A DNA stretch of 64,000 bases from Hungatella hathewayi (GCA_025149285.1 CP102274.1:1937501-2001500); one strand, 5' to 3'. Positions 51,634-59,988 are shown, numbered from the stretch's first letter. The notes: generated from the letters alone by a model not told the origin. Numbers and translations: made by a program.

Positions 51634-52776
51634 ATGATGAAGCGAAAGAATCCGATGAAATACGTAGTTTTGATAGGGGCAGTGTCCGCGGGACTGCTGT
51701 CCGCCTGCTCGCACGGCCAGACGGCAGAGACCGCGAAATCGGACCGGTCTTCCGCAGAGGTGCCGCAGACTGCGGAATCCTTTACGGTATCTGCGTCTGA
51801 GAATCCTGTTTCCGCCGGAGAGACGGAAAGCGCCGAAATGGAGAGTGCTGAAATGGAGAGCACTGAAATGAAGAATGCGGAAATGGAAAACACCGAAATG
51901 GGAAATACGCTGGATGACAGCCGTATCATTACCGGACAGAGCTTCGACGTTACATGGAAAAACTGGGGAGAGGTCCGTTTTATCTCCTATGCGCCGCCAG
52001 CGGATCATGCTCATGATGATGTGAAATTCTATTTGAGTAAAAATAATGAAATAGTATATGAATTTCCGAAGGCGTGGGCTGAAGGCTCTTTACCCTGGAC
52101 CTTTGAATCGGTGGATATGGTATCATTTCGGGATATTGACGGTGACGGATATGAGGATGTGATCACCATCATTTCCTATATAACAGGGGCAGGAACTGAG
52201 GCAATGGTTCCATTTCCAACTACACGAATTTTCCTGGGGGATGGAACGAAATTTGTGCTCGACGCAGAACTGTCGGAAGCGGTTGATAAGGCTCAGGCCA
52301 ATGAAAGCATCAGCACCATCATGGAATTTATAAATAACAGGACCTCCCCTGACGCCGGTTATTCAGAGAGCGCAGGCGGTGAGGACCAGATGTATGAAAT
52401 AACCGGAATCAGAGAAGAGGAAGCGAAGGCTTTCCTGAAGAAATTCGCGGCTCACGTAAAGGCAGGGGAGAAGAAGGAGGCCTCCCGGATGATCGCATTT
52501 CCGAAGAAAGTGGTTCTGCCGGATAAGCAGGTGACTGTCCAGAGCCCGGAAGAGTTTTTGGCGTATTACGATGAGATCTTCACAGCGGATTATAGGGAAC
52601 GCATCGGTCAGCTCATGGCGGAAGACGACGTCTGGTGGAGCTATCGGGGCGTGGCCGTGGGGAATGGCGAAGTGTGGCTGAATGAACGAGATGGCACTCT
52701 GTGGATTGAAGCCCTGAACAATGGGGAAGACCGTGCCGTCCAATATCCGGAGAATACGGGGATTCAGGCAGAATAA
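51634..52776 (+). CDS. lipoprotein with pentapeptide repeats, unknown function
   Basis: A 380-residue secreted lipoprotein. The signal peptide KYVVLIGAVSAGLLSAC gives lipidated Cys25. Residues ~65-89 are five tandem copies of E-S/N-A/T-E-M, a low-complexity acidic linker. The rest resembles an extracellular sensor-like domain with FG-GAP-like FRDIDGDGYEDVI (a calcium-binding-type Asp loop) and a C-terminal DUF-like region (VDKAQAN onwards; YRERIGQLMAEDDVWWSYRGVAVGNGEVWL). Start ATG 51634 (or 51637) was chosen for the signal peptide. No family was firmly recognised and its neighbours give no clue. Confidence 0.75.
   Translation: MMKRKNPMKYVVLIGAVSAGLLSACSHGQTAETAKSDRSSAEVPQTAESFTVSASENPVSAGETESAEMESAEMESTEMKNAEMENTEMGNTLDDSRIITGQSFDVTWKNWGEVRFISYAPPADHAHDDVKFYLSKNNEIVYEFPKAWAEGSLPWTFESVDMVSFRDIDGDGYEDVITIISYITGAGTEAMVPFPTTRIFLGDGTKFVLDAELSEAVDKAQANESISTIMEFINNRTSPDAGYSESAGGEDQMYEITGIREEEAKAFLKKFAAHVKAGEKKEASRMIAFPKKVVLPDKQVTVQSPEEFLAYYDEIFTADYRERIGQLMAEDDVWWSYRGVAVGNGEVWLNERDGTLWIEALNNGEDRAVQYPENTGIQAE
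51826..51900 (+). repeat. five 15-bp tandem repeats
   Basis: Five in-frame copies of a 15-base unit (GAAAGCGCCGAAATG and variants) encode the ESAEM-type repeats of the lipoprotein. Slippage here would change linker length in steps of five residues. Confidence 0.85.
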
Positions 52777-52825
52777 GGGTACCGGCGCGGCCGGTTCTAA
52801 AACAGAAGGAGAGAGGCAGGAGTAA

Positions 52826-53875
52826 ATGGAAAATCAGGAACAGACACATAAGCGCAGGGTGCGGTATAAAGGGACCCACCCGAGAAACTATAAGGAAAAA
52901 TATAAGGAACTGCAGCCGGAGAAGTACGCGGATACTGTGGCGAAGGTGGTGAGCAAGGGCAGTACGCCGGCGGGGATGCATCTCTCGATCTGTGTACGGG
53001 AAATCCTCGATTTCCTCCAGATTAAGCCGGGACAGAAAGGGCTTGACGCCACGCTCGGCTATGGCGGCCATACCCGGGAAATGCTAAAATGCCTGCAGTC
53101 CCAGGGGCATCTCTATGCCCTCGATGTCGATCCCATTGAGCTGGCAAAAACGCGGGAACGGCTGCAGAGCCAGGGATTCGGCCCGGAAATCCTGACGATT
53201 ATTCAGGAGAACTTTGCAAATATTGACCGTGTGGCGGCTGAGGTGGGACCTTTTGATTTTGTGCTGGCGGATCTCGGTGTATCTTCCATGCAGATCGACA
53301 ATCCGGACCGCGGGTTTTCCTATAAAACGGAGGGGCCGCTGGATTTACGGCTGAATCCGGAGAAGGGAATCACGGCTGCGGAGCGGCTGCAGACGATAGA
53401 GGAGGAAGAACTGCGGGGGATGCTTCTGGAAAATGCGGACGAACCATATGCAGAAGAGATCGCCAGAGCTGTGGTCCAGGAAATCAGAAGGGGCAATCCC
53501 ATCGATACCACGACGCGCCTTCGCCAGGTTATTGAGAAGGCACTCTCCAGGGTTCCGGCAGCAGACCGGAAGGAGGCGGTGAAAAAATCGTGCCAGAGAA
53601 CGTTTCAGGCGCTGAGGATCGATGTAAACAGTGAATTCGAAGTGCTGTATTCATTTTTGGAGAAGCTTCCGGATGTGCTGGCACCGGGCGGCCGTGTAGC
53701 GGTTCTGACCTTCCATTCCGGGGAGGACAGACTGGTGAAGAAGTCCTTTAAACGCCTGAAGAAGGAAGGTGTTTACAGCGAGATTGCGGACGAGGTCATA
53801 CGGCCGTCGGCGGAAGAGTGTCTACGGAACGGGCGGGCCAGGTCGACGAAGATGAGATGGGCTGTGAAGGCGTGA
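52826..53875 (+). CDS. RsmH-like rRNA methyltransferase (paralogue)
   Basis: A 349-residue SAM-dependent methyltransferase of the RsmH/MraW family, whose canonical member makes N4-methylcytidine 1402 in 16S rRNA. SAM motif I is DATLGYGGHTREML. ADLGVSSMQIDNPDRGFSY matches the family block. However GPLDLRLNP replaces the canonical GPLDMRMD, and TFHSGEDRLVKK replaces the FHSLEDR motif. There is also a ~45-residue basic N-terminal extension (KRRVRYKGTHPRNYKEKYKELQ is within it). It lies outside any division/cell-wall cluster. It is probably a paralogue with altered specificity. Confidence 0.88.
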   Translation: MENQEQTHKRRVRYKGTHPRNYKEKYKELQPEKYADTVAKVVSKGSTPAGMHLSICVREILDFLQIKPGQKGLDATLGYGGHTREMLKCLQSQGHLYALDVDPIELAKTRERLQSQGFGPEILTIIQENFANIDRVAAEVGPFDFVLADLGVSSMQIDNPDRGFSYKTEGPLDLRLNPEKGITAAERLQTIEEEELRGMLLENADEPYAEEIARAVVQEIRRGNPIDTTTRLRQVIEKALSRVPAADRKEAVKKSCQRTFQALRIDVNSEFEVLYSFLEKLPDVLAPGGRVAVLTFHSGEDRLVKKSFKRLKKEGVYSEIADEVIRPSAEECLRNGRARSTKMRWAVKA

Positions 53876-53970
53876 TCGTGCAGAAGGCTTTTCACTCAGC
53901 GGCGCAGGCGTGTCCGGATACGAGTCAGTGCCTGTCATTTTTTGCAGGATAAAACAGCGAGGTTATGGGA

Positions 53971-54555
53971 ATGGAGAGAATGGACGCACTGCTGTATGAC
54001 TGTGATATCAGGGAGCCGTTGTTTGACTACCTGGAAGAGCGGTTTGGGAAAGCGAGGATGTTCGAGGAGAAAATCATTGGAAAATCGAGAGCGGATGTGC
54101 TGATGGTGACGGAGCGCAGAATCACGGGGCTGGAGATCAAGAGTGATGCCGACACCTACGAGCGCCTGAGGAGGCAGATCCGTGATTACGATAAATACTG
54201 TGACGAGAACTACGTTGTAATCGGCAGATCCCATGCGAAGCATGTGGAAGAACATATACCGGCCTACTGGGGAGTGCTGGTTGTTTCCGTAAACGGCAGG
54301 GATATTGTGATTGAGGAGATGCGGCCCCCACAGCAGAACCCCAAAATGAAGCGGGAACTGCAGCTCGCCATTCTATGGCGGGCGGAGCTCCAGAATATTA
54401 TCGAACAGAACCACCTGCCCCATTACAGGCAGAAAAGTAAACGGTTTGTGAGAGAAAAGCTGCTGGAAAAACTGGAGTGGGATCAGTTGAAGCTGGAGGT
54501 CTGCGAGGAATTGTTTCAGCGGGATTACACGCTTCTGGAGGAAGAAGAGGAGTAA
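53971..54555 (+). CDS. sce7726-family protein, PD-(D/E)xK-like
   Basis: A 194-residue protein of the sce7726 family. IIGKSRADVLMVTERRITGLEIKSD shows the D...ExK pattern of a PD-(D/E)xK nuclease-like core, followed by TYERLRRQIRDYDKYCDENYVVIG. The family occurs scattered in Firmicutes and in defence or mobile regions; activity is unproven. The start is placed at ATG 53971, 8 bases after GAGG; ATG 53965 is nearly as good. Confidence 0.8.
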   Translation: MERMDALLYDCDIREPLFDYLEERFGKARMFEEKIIGKSRADVLMVTERRITGLEIKSDADTYERLRRQIRDYDKYCDENYVVIGRSHAKHVEEHIPAYWGVLVVSVNGRDIVIEEMRPPQQNPKMKRELQLAILWRAELQNIIEQNHLPHYRQKSKRFVREKLLEKLEWDQLKLEVCEELFQRDYTLLEEEEE

Positions 54556-54586
54556 ACGGAGGCGAAAAGCCGGGGAGAATCATCAG

Positions 54587-54850
54587 ATGGACTGCAAGGA
54601 TAAAAAGAAACTGCTTTTAAATTTGGACAAACTTCATACCACGGATCTGGGGGTGATGCGGATTCGGAGAAATCTGTCACTGGATGCGGAGGATGCCGTG
54701 GTATGGTGCCGTGAAATGATCGGGAATCCCAATACCTGTATTACCAGAAACGGAAAAAACTGGTATGCCGAAAATGAATTCTGCATCATAACCGTGAATG
54801 CGTTCAGCTACACGATTATTACGGCTCATAGGCGCAAGAAACCATCGTAA
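54587..54850 (+). CDS. DUF3781 family protein
   Basis: An 87-residue cytoplasmic protein recognised as DUF3781 by the pattern LLLNLDKLHTTDLGVMRIRRNL...WCREMI...KNWYAENEFCIITVNAFSYTIITAHR. Function unknown. It follows the sce7726-type gene by 31 bases and may share its transcript. Downstream to 55020 nothing more was seen. Confidence 0.82.
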   Translation: MDCKDKKKLLLNLDKLHTTDLGVMRIRRNLSLDAEDAVVWCREMIGNPNTCITRNGKNWYAENEFCIITVNAFSYTIITAHRRKKPS

Positions 54851-55025
54851 GGCTGCTGCTGCAGCTGACTGCAATCGGATTCCTGAGTTATTTCATTCTG
54901 CCGCGTTTCTGCGGGCTTTTCCACATATTCAAAAGGCGTTTATGGAAACAATGGACAGAACGTTTATATATACTTTTGATTACATAAGGCATTTTTCATC
55001 CGTATAATCTGCAAAAAAAATATTA

Positions 55026-55083
55026 CAAGGTACCTTGACAAATGCTGAAATAAGATGTAATATCAATATTGCAAGGTACCTAA
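55026..55083 (+). promoter_or_regulatory. promoter with two palindromic operators (marR-type gene)
   Basis: TTGACA (55035-55040), 17 bases, TAATAT (55058-55063): a near-perfect promoter. The 12-bp palindrome CAAGGTACCTTG (55026-55037) overlaps the -35, and a second copy CAAGGTACCTAA (55072-55083) lies about at +1. Paired sites either side of the polymerase footprint, 46 bp apart, indicate autorepression by the downstream MarR protein. Confidence 0.85.
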
Positions 55084-55123
55084 CTATTTGAGCTGCAATG
55101 ATACAGAACAGGAGGATTTATAT

Positions 55124-55939
55124 ATGGATGAAAATAGAATGAACTGTCCGTGCTGCCCGAACCACTGCGAAGCCGGAGCGCTACAGTGTGGAAAAGGGCG
55201 TGCATACTTTAGTCAGGAAGAAAATAACAGAAGCGGGCGAACGGAAGAGTGTGGAAGAAACGACAGAAGCAGACATAACGGCAGACACCATGAATCGGTG
55301 AGTCATGCAGAAGCAGATAGCAGAACCGATCTGCCGCGCAGTCACACTCAGGGAGAAGGACGTCAAAGTCATGGCGGAAGAGAACTGGGAGAGCTGCGAA
55401 GATGCAGAGGAATGGAAGCGCATGGAAGAAATGGGGAAATGAGAGAACACCGCTGCCGCAGCTTTGGAATGGAAGAAAAGCTGCAGGGCCAGCTTCGCGC
55501 CTGCGGCCATTTTCTGCATTATAATATGGGAGAGAAGGCAGGGCAGGCAAGAATTCTGTCTGCACTGTTGGAGAGCGGAACCATTACCCAGCGGGAGCTT
55601 CAGGATATTCTGGAGGTGCGTTCCGGATCTCTGAGTGAGATTTTAAATAAGGTGGAAGCCAATGGATTTATTGAGCGGAGCCAGAGCGAGAATGACCGGC
55701 GCCAGATGGAAGTAAGGCTGACGGAAAGCGGAATGGAAAGAGCCTCCAGACTGGAAGGCGAGCGTGAAGATGCGGCCGCCGGCCTGTTTGCCTGTCTGAA
55801 CGACGAGGAGAAGAAAACACTGTCGGAGCTTCTGGATAAGCTGTTAGACGGATGGGAAGGTCAGGAGCGCGGACGAGGCCGGGGAGGCCGGGGACGCGGC
55901 AGGCACATGCATGGCAGGAGCGGTGACGAGATGCAGTAG
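55124..55939 (+). CDS. MarR-family regulator with Cys-rich head and RG-rich tail
   Basis: A 271-residue protein. The winged-helix MarR domain is at about 120-245 (GQLRACGHFLHYNMG, ITQRELQDILEVRSGSLSEILNKVEANGFIERSQSENDRRQMEVRLTESG split here by helices). The first ~30 residues hold seven cysteines (MNCPCCPNHCEAGALQCGKG); a His/Arg/Glu-rich low-complexity stretch follows (~40-115), and the tail is RG-rich (ERGRGRGGRGRGRHMHG). Typical MarR proteins are ~150 residues. The cysteines could sense metal or redox state. The start is ATG 55124 with GGAGG 8 bases upstream. Strong palindromic operators in its promoter imply autoregulation. Confidence 0.88.
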   Translation: MDENRMNCPCCPNHCEAGALQCGKGRAYFSQEENNRSGRTEECGRNDRSRHNGRHHESVSHAEADSRTDLPRSHTQGEGRQSHGGRELGELRRCRGMEAHGRNGEMREHRCRSFGMEEKLQGQLRACGHFLHYNMGEKAGQARILSALLESGTITQRELQDILEVRSGSLSEILNKVEANGFIERSQSENDRRQMEVRLTESGMERASRLEGEREDAAAGLFACLNDEEKKTLSELLDKLLDGWEGQERGRGRGGRGRGRHMHGRSGDEMQ

Positions 55940-56019
55940 CCTATGGTAAATCTGCACAATACACAGACGATTACTCATCGATAGTTTTTAACAAACTTTT
56001 TCCCAACATCAAAAAAACG

Positions 56020-56049
56020 CTGACATTTTACATTTCAAAATGCTAAAAT
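56020..56049 (+). promoter_or_regulatory. candidate promoter of small gene
   Basis: CTGACA (56020-56025), 18 bases, TAAAAT (56044-56049), then AAAGGGAGG before the ATG at 56077. Confidence 0.5.
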
Positions 56050-56076
56050 AAACCTATAGAAAAGGGAGGTTTTAGC

Positions 56077-56295
56077 ATGAGACGAATTATAAGCGCATGT
56101 TTGCTGCAGACAATGAGATTTGATACGACGAAGGAGGCGGATCCGGAACAGGATTTTGCCATCTTCTGTAAAAAGCTCGATAAGAGCAGTGTGAACTACG
56201 TCATTGAAGAGAAGACGAAGGAGGCGGACGGCTCCCTGGTGGTAAAGATCAGGAAACAGTACAATTCCTACAGTACGGATGGATACCTGCAGTAA
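56077..56295 (+). CDS. small conserved-looking hypothetical protein
   Basis: A 72-residue protein (MRRIISACLLQTMRFD start) with no membrane segment or known motif; mixed alpha/beta content is suggested (FAIFCKKLDKSSVNYVIEEK, then LVVKIRKQYNSYSTDGYL). An excellent GGGAGG site, its own promoter-like sequence and a terminator 10 bases after the stop support a real gene. Function unknown. Confidence 0.75.
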   Translation: MRRIISACLLQTMRFDTTKEADPEQDFAIFCKKLDKSSVNYVIEEKTKEADGSLVVKIRKQYNSYSTDGYLQ

Positions 56296-56304
56296 CAAAA
56301 TGGT

Positions 56305-56350
56305 GATGCTTTGGAATCATTGAAGTTCCAAAGCATCTGTTTTAATTTCT
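56305..56350 (+). terminator. Rho-independent terminator
   Basis: GATGCTTTGGAA (56305-56316) pairs perfectly with TTCCAAAGCATC (56336-56347), and TGTTTTAATTT follows. Confidence 0.8.
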
Positions 56351-56390
56351 GCAGGCAGCGTTTTTTGTTTTGACTTCAGGAGGGAAATGG

Positions 56391-56906
56391 ATGTTTTCGG
56401 TAAATGATTACGTTGTATTTGGAAATCATGGAATCTGTGTGATAAAAGCGATCGGTCCTCTGGATTTAGGCATTGCGGAACGAGGGCGGCTTTATTATAC
56501 GCTGGAACCGCTGTATACACAGAAAAATACCATTTACACGCCGGTGGACAGCGAAAAAAACTCCTTACGCCGGGCAATTACAAGGGAAGAAGCGCTGGAA
56601 CTGATTGACAGGATCCCGCAGGTGGAAACAGTCTGGGTTCCGGATGAAAAAAGGCGTGAGGAAAGGTACAGGGAAATCATGAGGCAGAATGACTGTATGG
56701 GCTGGATGCAGATTATCAAGACCCTGTATCTGAAGAAGCAGAAACGTCTGGCGGAGGGCCGGAAGAACACGGCGCGCGACGAACTGTATCTCAAGCTGGC
56801 AGAGGACTTTTTATACGGAGAATTTGCAGCTGCGCTGGATGTGGAAAAGGATGAGGTGGAAGACCTGATCGGCCGGAGAGTGAGGGAAATGGAGATGTGT
56901 CTGTGA
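56391..56906 (+). CDS. CarD-family transcription factor
   Basis: A 171-residue CarD/CdnL-type protein. The N-terminal Tudor-like RNA-polymerase-interacting domain (about 1-65) reads FSVNDYVVFGNHGICVIKAIGPL...YYTLEPL. A helical C-terminal DNA-contact domain follows (LRRAITREEALELIDRIPQVE, REERYREIMRQNDCMGWMQIIKTLYLKKQ). Such factors bind RNA polymerase beta subunit and tune open-complex stability. The start is ATG 56391, 6 bases after AGGAGGG. It overlaps the next small gene. Confidence 0.92.
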   Translation: MFSVNDYVVFGNHGICVIKAIGPLDLGIAERGRLYYTLEPLYTQKNTIYTPVDSEKNSLRRAITREEALELIDRIPQVETVWVPDEKRREERYREIMRQNDCMGWMQIIKTLYLKKQKRLAEGRKNTARDELYLKLAEDFLYGEFAAALDVEKDEVEDLIGRRVREMEMCL

Positions 56907-57106
56907 AGATTATAAATAAGAAGGTAGAGCATAAAAACTATGGAGCGGGAACGATCTGTGCCATGAACGGCGGCAGTGTCTGCGTCGAGTTTGGAAAGCT
57001 GTTCGGTATGAAGCGTTTCCCGTATCCGCAGGTGTTTTCTGAAGGAACCATGAAGCTGATGGACGAGGCGCTGCAGGAGGAATTAATGGAAGACCTGTTG
57101 ACTTAA
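56897..57106 (+). CDS. small protein overlapping carD-type gene
   Basis: A 69-residue protein (or 67 from GTG 56903). The core VEHKNYGAGTICAMNGGSVCVEFG...KRFPYPQVF resembles a small SH3/Tudor-like barrel. It starts with GTG inside the end of the CarD gene (10-base overlap), so translation is coupled. An RNA-polymerase- or nucleic-acid-related role is possible but unproven. Confidence 0.75.
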   Translation: MSVKIINKKVEHKNYGAGTICAMNGGSVCVEFGKLFGMKRFPYPQVFSEGTMKLMDEALQEELMEDLLT

Positions 57107-57155
57107 CGCCTGTCCGGCAGGAAGAATCTGGAGAACCGAAGGAAGCGGCTGGATC

Positions 57156-57199
57156 GGCCGCTGTGCCAGCAGAGATGATACTGGCGCAGCGGCCTTTTT
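57156..57199 (+). terminator. Rho-independent terminator
   Basis: GGCCGCTGTGCCAG (57156-57169) pairs with CTGGCGCAGCGGCC (57181-57194, one G-U), followed by five T. Confidence 0.9.
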
Positions 57200-57223
57200 A
57201 TTGTGCAGGAAAGTCCGCGTCCT

Positions 57224-57844
57224 CTAACTGGTAAGGGCCTTTTGGATATCCGTGAGCTCTGCAATAAGCTCTACACATCGCTCCAGGCCCAGCTTTCCGC
57301 TGTTCAGGGCGATATGGTAATTGGCTGCCATGCCCCATTCCCGGCCGGTATAGTACCTGTAATAGACAGATCGCTTCTTGTCCTTCTCTTCCAGACGTTT
57401 CAACGGACTTTTTTCCGATTCCCCGTAAAGACGGACGATACGTTCCGCCCGGATGTCCGCGTCAGCATGGACGAATACATTGAGGCAGTCCGCCCGTTCC
57501 TTTAAAATATAGTCCGCACATCTTCCTACGATGACGCAGGGGCCTTTTTCCGCCAGGTCCAGGATGACATTTCTCTGGATTACCCACAGAAAATCGTCGG
57601 CTGACATTCCGTTCATGGCGCCGTTCATTCCTCTGGCGGCGAAGGCATACCCGAAGATGCTTTTCGAGGGGGCATCCTCGCCCTGCTTCTCGATATAGGA
57701 TTCGTCAAATCCAGTCTCTACAGCTACCTTTTTGACCAGCTCCTTGTCATAATAAGGAATTCCCAGCTTTTCGGCTGTCATTTTCCCTATGGTGCGCCCT
57801 CCGCTGCCGAATTCCCGGCTGATGGTAATGATTCGATTATCCAT
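57224..57844 (-). CDS. cytidylate kinase-like family protein
   Basis: A 206-residue P-loop protein of the cytidylate-kinase-like family. The nucleotide loop is ITISREFGSGGRTIGKMTAEKLG; GPCVIVGRCADYIL and RIVRLYGESEKSPLKRLEEKDKKRSVYYRYYTG form the lid/arginine region. The family is common in Clostridia beside transporters and is distinct from true Cmk. The start overlaps the end of the MATE gene by 8 bases, so the two are translated from one message. Confidence 0.92.
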   Translation of the reverse strand: MDNRIITISREFGSGGRTIGKMTAEKLGIPYYDKELVKKVAVETGFDESYIEKQGEDAPSKSIFGYAFAARGMNGAMNGMSADDFLWVIQRNVILDLAEKGPCVIVGRCADYILKERADCLNVFVHADADIRAERIVRLYGESEKSPLKRLEEKDKKRSVYYRYYTGREWGMAANYHIALNSGKLGLERCVELIAELTDIQKALTS

Positions 57845-59225
57845 GTGTTTTGACCTCCATTCGCTTTAAACATTTATATTCATGTGAGACTAGAATAATT
57901 GTAAGAATCAGAGAGAGTACATCGGCGATGGGAGCCGCCCACAGCATTCCCGTGACGCCGAAGGCCATCGACAGCAGGATGACGCCCGGAACCAGGAAAA
58001 TGACGTCTCTGGAGAGGGAAAGGACTGTCGCCTTCACCGGTTTTCCAATCGACTGAAGGAAAATACTGCTTGCCTTCTGAACACAGCAGAGCAGAATGCC
58101 GCCCAGAAAGATGCGGAAGCACATGTCTGCGTATTCATTATAAAGACTGCTTTCACTGCCGAAGAGGCTGACGATGGCCTGAGGGCAGAATTCAAAGAGC
58201 AGTGTGGCAATGATGCCCACCACCGCATTGGCCGCGATAATATGGCGGTACGTATCGAAGACACGCTTAAAATTACCGGCTCCGTAATTATATCCTGCGA
58301 CAGGCTGGCCGCCGACTGCAATACCGACTGAAAATGCAATGACGATGCCAAATACCTTCATAACGATTCCAACCACCGAAAGCGGGATATCAGCTCCGTA
58401 AATGGATTTAGGTCCAGCGAGCCCGATCATGTTATTGGAGACGCTCATAACGATGACAATAGCGATCTGTGTGATAAAGCTGGAGATTCCCAGCTGGCCG
58501 ATCTGCCCCAGCAGCCGCCAATCCGGAAGAAAACTGGTTTTTGAGAAGCGAAAGGATTTCGGTTTCCGGAAATACAGGATGGTGACGAAGCAGGAAGCTG
58601 CCTGGCCGATGACTGTGGCGATGGCCGCGCCCCGTACCCCCATGTGGAATACGAAGATGGCGACCGGATCCAGAATCAGGTTCAGCACGGCTCCGATGAC
58701 CGTGCTGAACATGGAATAGGCGGGGGAGCCGTCGGCCCGGATGGCCGCGTTCATGCCGGAGGCGAAAATATAGAACGGGATTCCGATCAGAATGACCTCC
58801 ATATATTCCCTGGCGTAGGGATAGCTGGCCTCCGTTACGCCAAACAGGCGGAGAATCTGGTCTGAAAACAGAAAGCCGGCTGCGGTCATCACGATACCGA
58901 TGAATACGGTGGCCAGGATTCCATTGCCGATGCATTTGTGGCTGGTTTCCTGATCGCCGCTGCCCAGGGTGAGGCTTAATTTGGCCGCGCTCCCATCTCC
59001 GGCTAAAAGAGCCAGGGCCAGGGAGGCCACGGTGAAGGGATAGACAACATTTGTCGCCGCGTTTCCAAGGTAACCGACGCTCTGCCCGATAAAGATCTGG
59101 TCCACGATGTTATAGAGGGCGCTTACCAGCATGGATAGTACACAGGGTACTGAAAATTTCAGCAGAAGTCTGCCGATTGGTTCTGATGCAAGACTGGCGT
59201 TTGCATCTCGTTTTGTCTCTGTCAT
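57837..59225 (-). CDS. MATE-family efflux transporter
   Basis: A 462-residue, 12-helix MATE transporter, exporting drugs or cationic toxins with Na+ or H+. Characteristic parts are LLLKFSVPCVLSMLVSALYNIVDQIFIG at the start, the GDGSAAKLSLTLGSGD loop and VGGQPVAGYNYGAGNFKRV in the second half. AAGGAGTGATT precedes the ATG. It leads a two-gene operon with the cytidylate-kinase-like gene, and its leader can form a stem-loop. Confidence 0.94.
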   Translation of the reverse strand: MTETKRDANASLASEPIGRLLLKFSVPCVLSMLVSALYNIVDQIFIGQSVGYLGNAATNVVYPFTVASLALALLAGDGSAAKLSLTLGSGDQETSHKCIGNGILATVFIGIVMTAAGFLFSDQILRLFGVTEASYPYAREYMEVILIGIPFYIFASGMNAAIRADGSPAYSMFSTVIGAVLNLILDPVAIFVFHMGVRGAAIATVIGQAASCFVTILYFRKPKSFRFSKTSFLPDWRLLGQIGQLGISSFITQIAIVIVMSVSNNMIGLAGPKSIYGADIPLSVVGIVMKVFGIVIAFSVGIAVGGQPVAGYNYGAGNFKRVFDTYRHIIAANAVVGIIATLLFEFCPQAIVSLFGSESSLYNEYADMCFRIFLGGILLCCVQKASSIFLQSIGKPVKATVLSLSRDVIFLVPGVILLSMAFGVTGMLWAAPIADVLSLILTIILVSHEYKCLKRMEVKTHG

Positions 59226-59593
59226 AGATAATCACTCCTTATAAATAAAAACTGCGCGTAATCAAAACGGAAGAATTCCGCTTATAGACTACACGCAGAT
59301 ATTGCTGGATTTACATCTATTCAGATTATACGCACATGGCTGAAACGGAAAGGGTGCATTTGTTTCCGTCTGCGGACCATTATAACCGATCGACCCGTAC
59401 GGATGTAAGAAAAAAATTAAATTTTTTTAATTTTTGTGAAAAATGCGCATAATAAGAATATAATATCGCTGCAGAAACCGGCAGGAGCAGAGAGCAGAAC
59501 ACAGTTTTATAATCTATTTTTCACAAAACAGTCACAGTCCGGCATTATAATGCGGTTTAGTAAAAGAAAAGACTGCGACAGGAGGAAAAAAAT
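59226..59593. promoter_or_regulatory. divergent intergenic region, MATE gene / small membrane protein
   Basis: On the minus strand TATAAT at 59379-59384 is a likely -10 for the MATE gene. Its leader holds a nested stem-loop: CTGCGCGTA/TACACGCAG (59252-59260, 59290-59298) enclosing CGGAA-GAA-TTCCG (59268-59280). ACGGAAA/TTTCCGT (59345-59351, 59363-59369) is an inverted repeat just downstream of the -10. On the plus strand TATAAT occurs at about 59459 and 59543. No other gene is seen. Confidence 0.5.
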
Positions 59594-59893
59594 ATGAGCA
59601 CAGAGATTATAAAACAGGAAGAAACAAATGGGGAAAAGGCAGCGGTTCTCTCTTTTCTCCTGATATCAGCCGCGTTTCTGATGGCGGAGATCGGGCTGAT
59701 GGATATCTCGTTATTAAAAGCCCCGGAGCTGATCCAGTGGATTTATGATAAGGTGACGCTTCCGGAGAGTCTTCTGTTTATTACCCATTTAAAAGGGCTG
59801 TTCGGATTTGCCGTGATGGTGATCAGCTGTCTGCCGGCGCTGGTCCTGATGGGAATCACGGGAGTTGTGATGTCGAAGGCAGCGGAGAAGTAG
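59594..59893 (+). CDS. small membrane protein
   Basis: A 99-residue protein with two predicted membrane helices (AAVLSFLLISAAFLMAEIGLM and FGFAVMVISCLPALVLMGITGV). Start with AGGAGGAA just upstream. No family recognised and function unknown. It stands alone upstream of the hexuronate operon. Confidence 0.7.
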   Translation: MSTEIIKQEETNGEKAAVLSFLLISAAFLMAEIGLMDISLLKAPELIQWIYDKVTLPESLLFITHLKGLFGFAVMVISCLPALVLMGITGVVMSKAAEK

Positions 59894-59960
59894 CAGGAAA
59901 GCTATTTAGACATATTTCATAAAAAAACAGGCGGAATTCCGTTAAAAATCCCCTGTGCAA

Positions 59961-59988
59961 ACTAATATATTAGTGCTAATATATTAGT
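59961..59988 (+). promoter_or_regulatory. tandem palindromic operators of the uxu operon
   Basis: ACTAATATATTAGT (59961-59974, a perfect 14-bp palindrome) and CTAATATATTAG (59976-59987) lie 14 bp apart, about 80 bases before uxuA. The GntR-family protein encoded in the same operon is the natural candidate to bind them; the TAATAT segments could also form the -10. Confidence 0.8.

Noticed and set aside
53876-53950. Terminator after the RsmH-like gene
   Set aside because: Only a weak CAGGC/GCCTG stem before a T-run; pairing too short to call.
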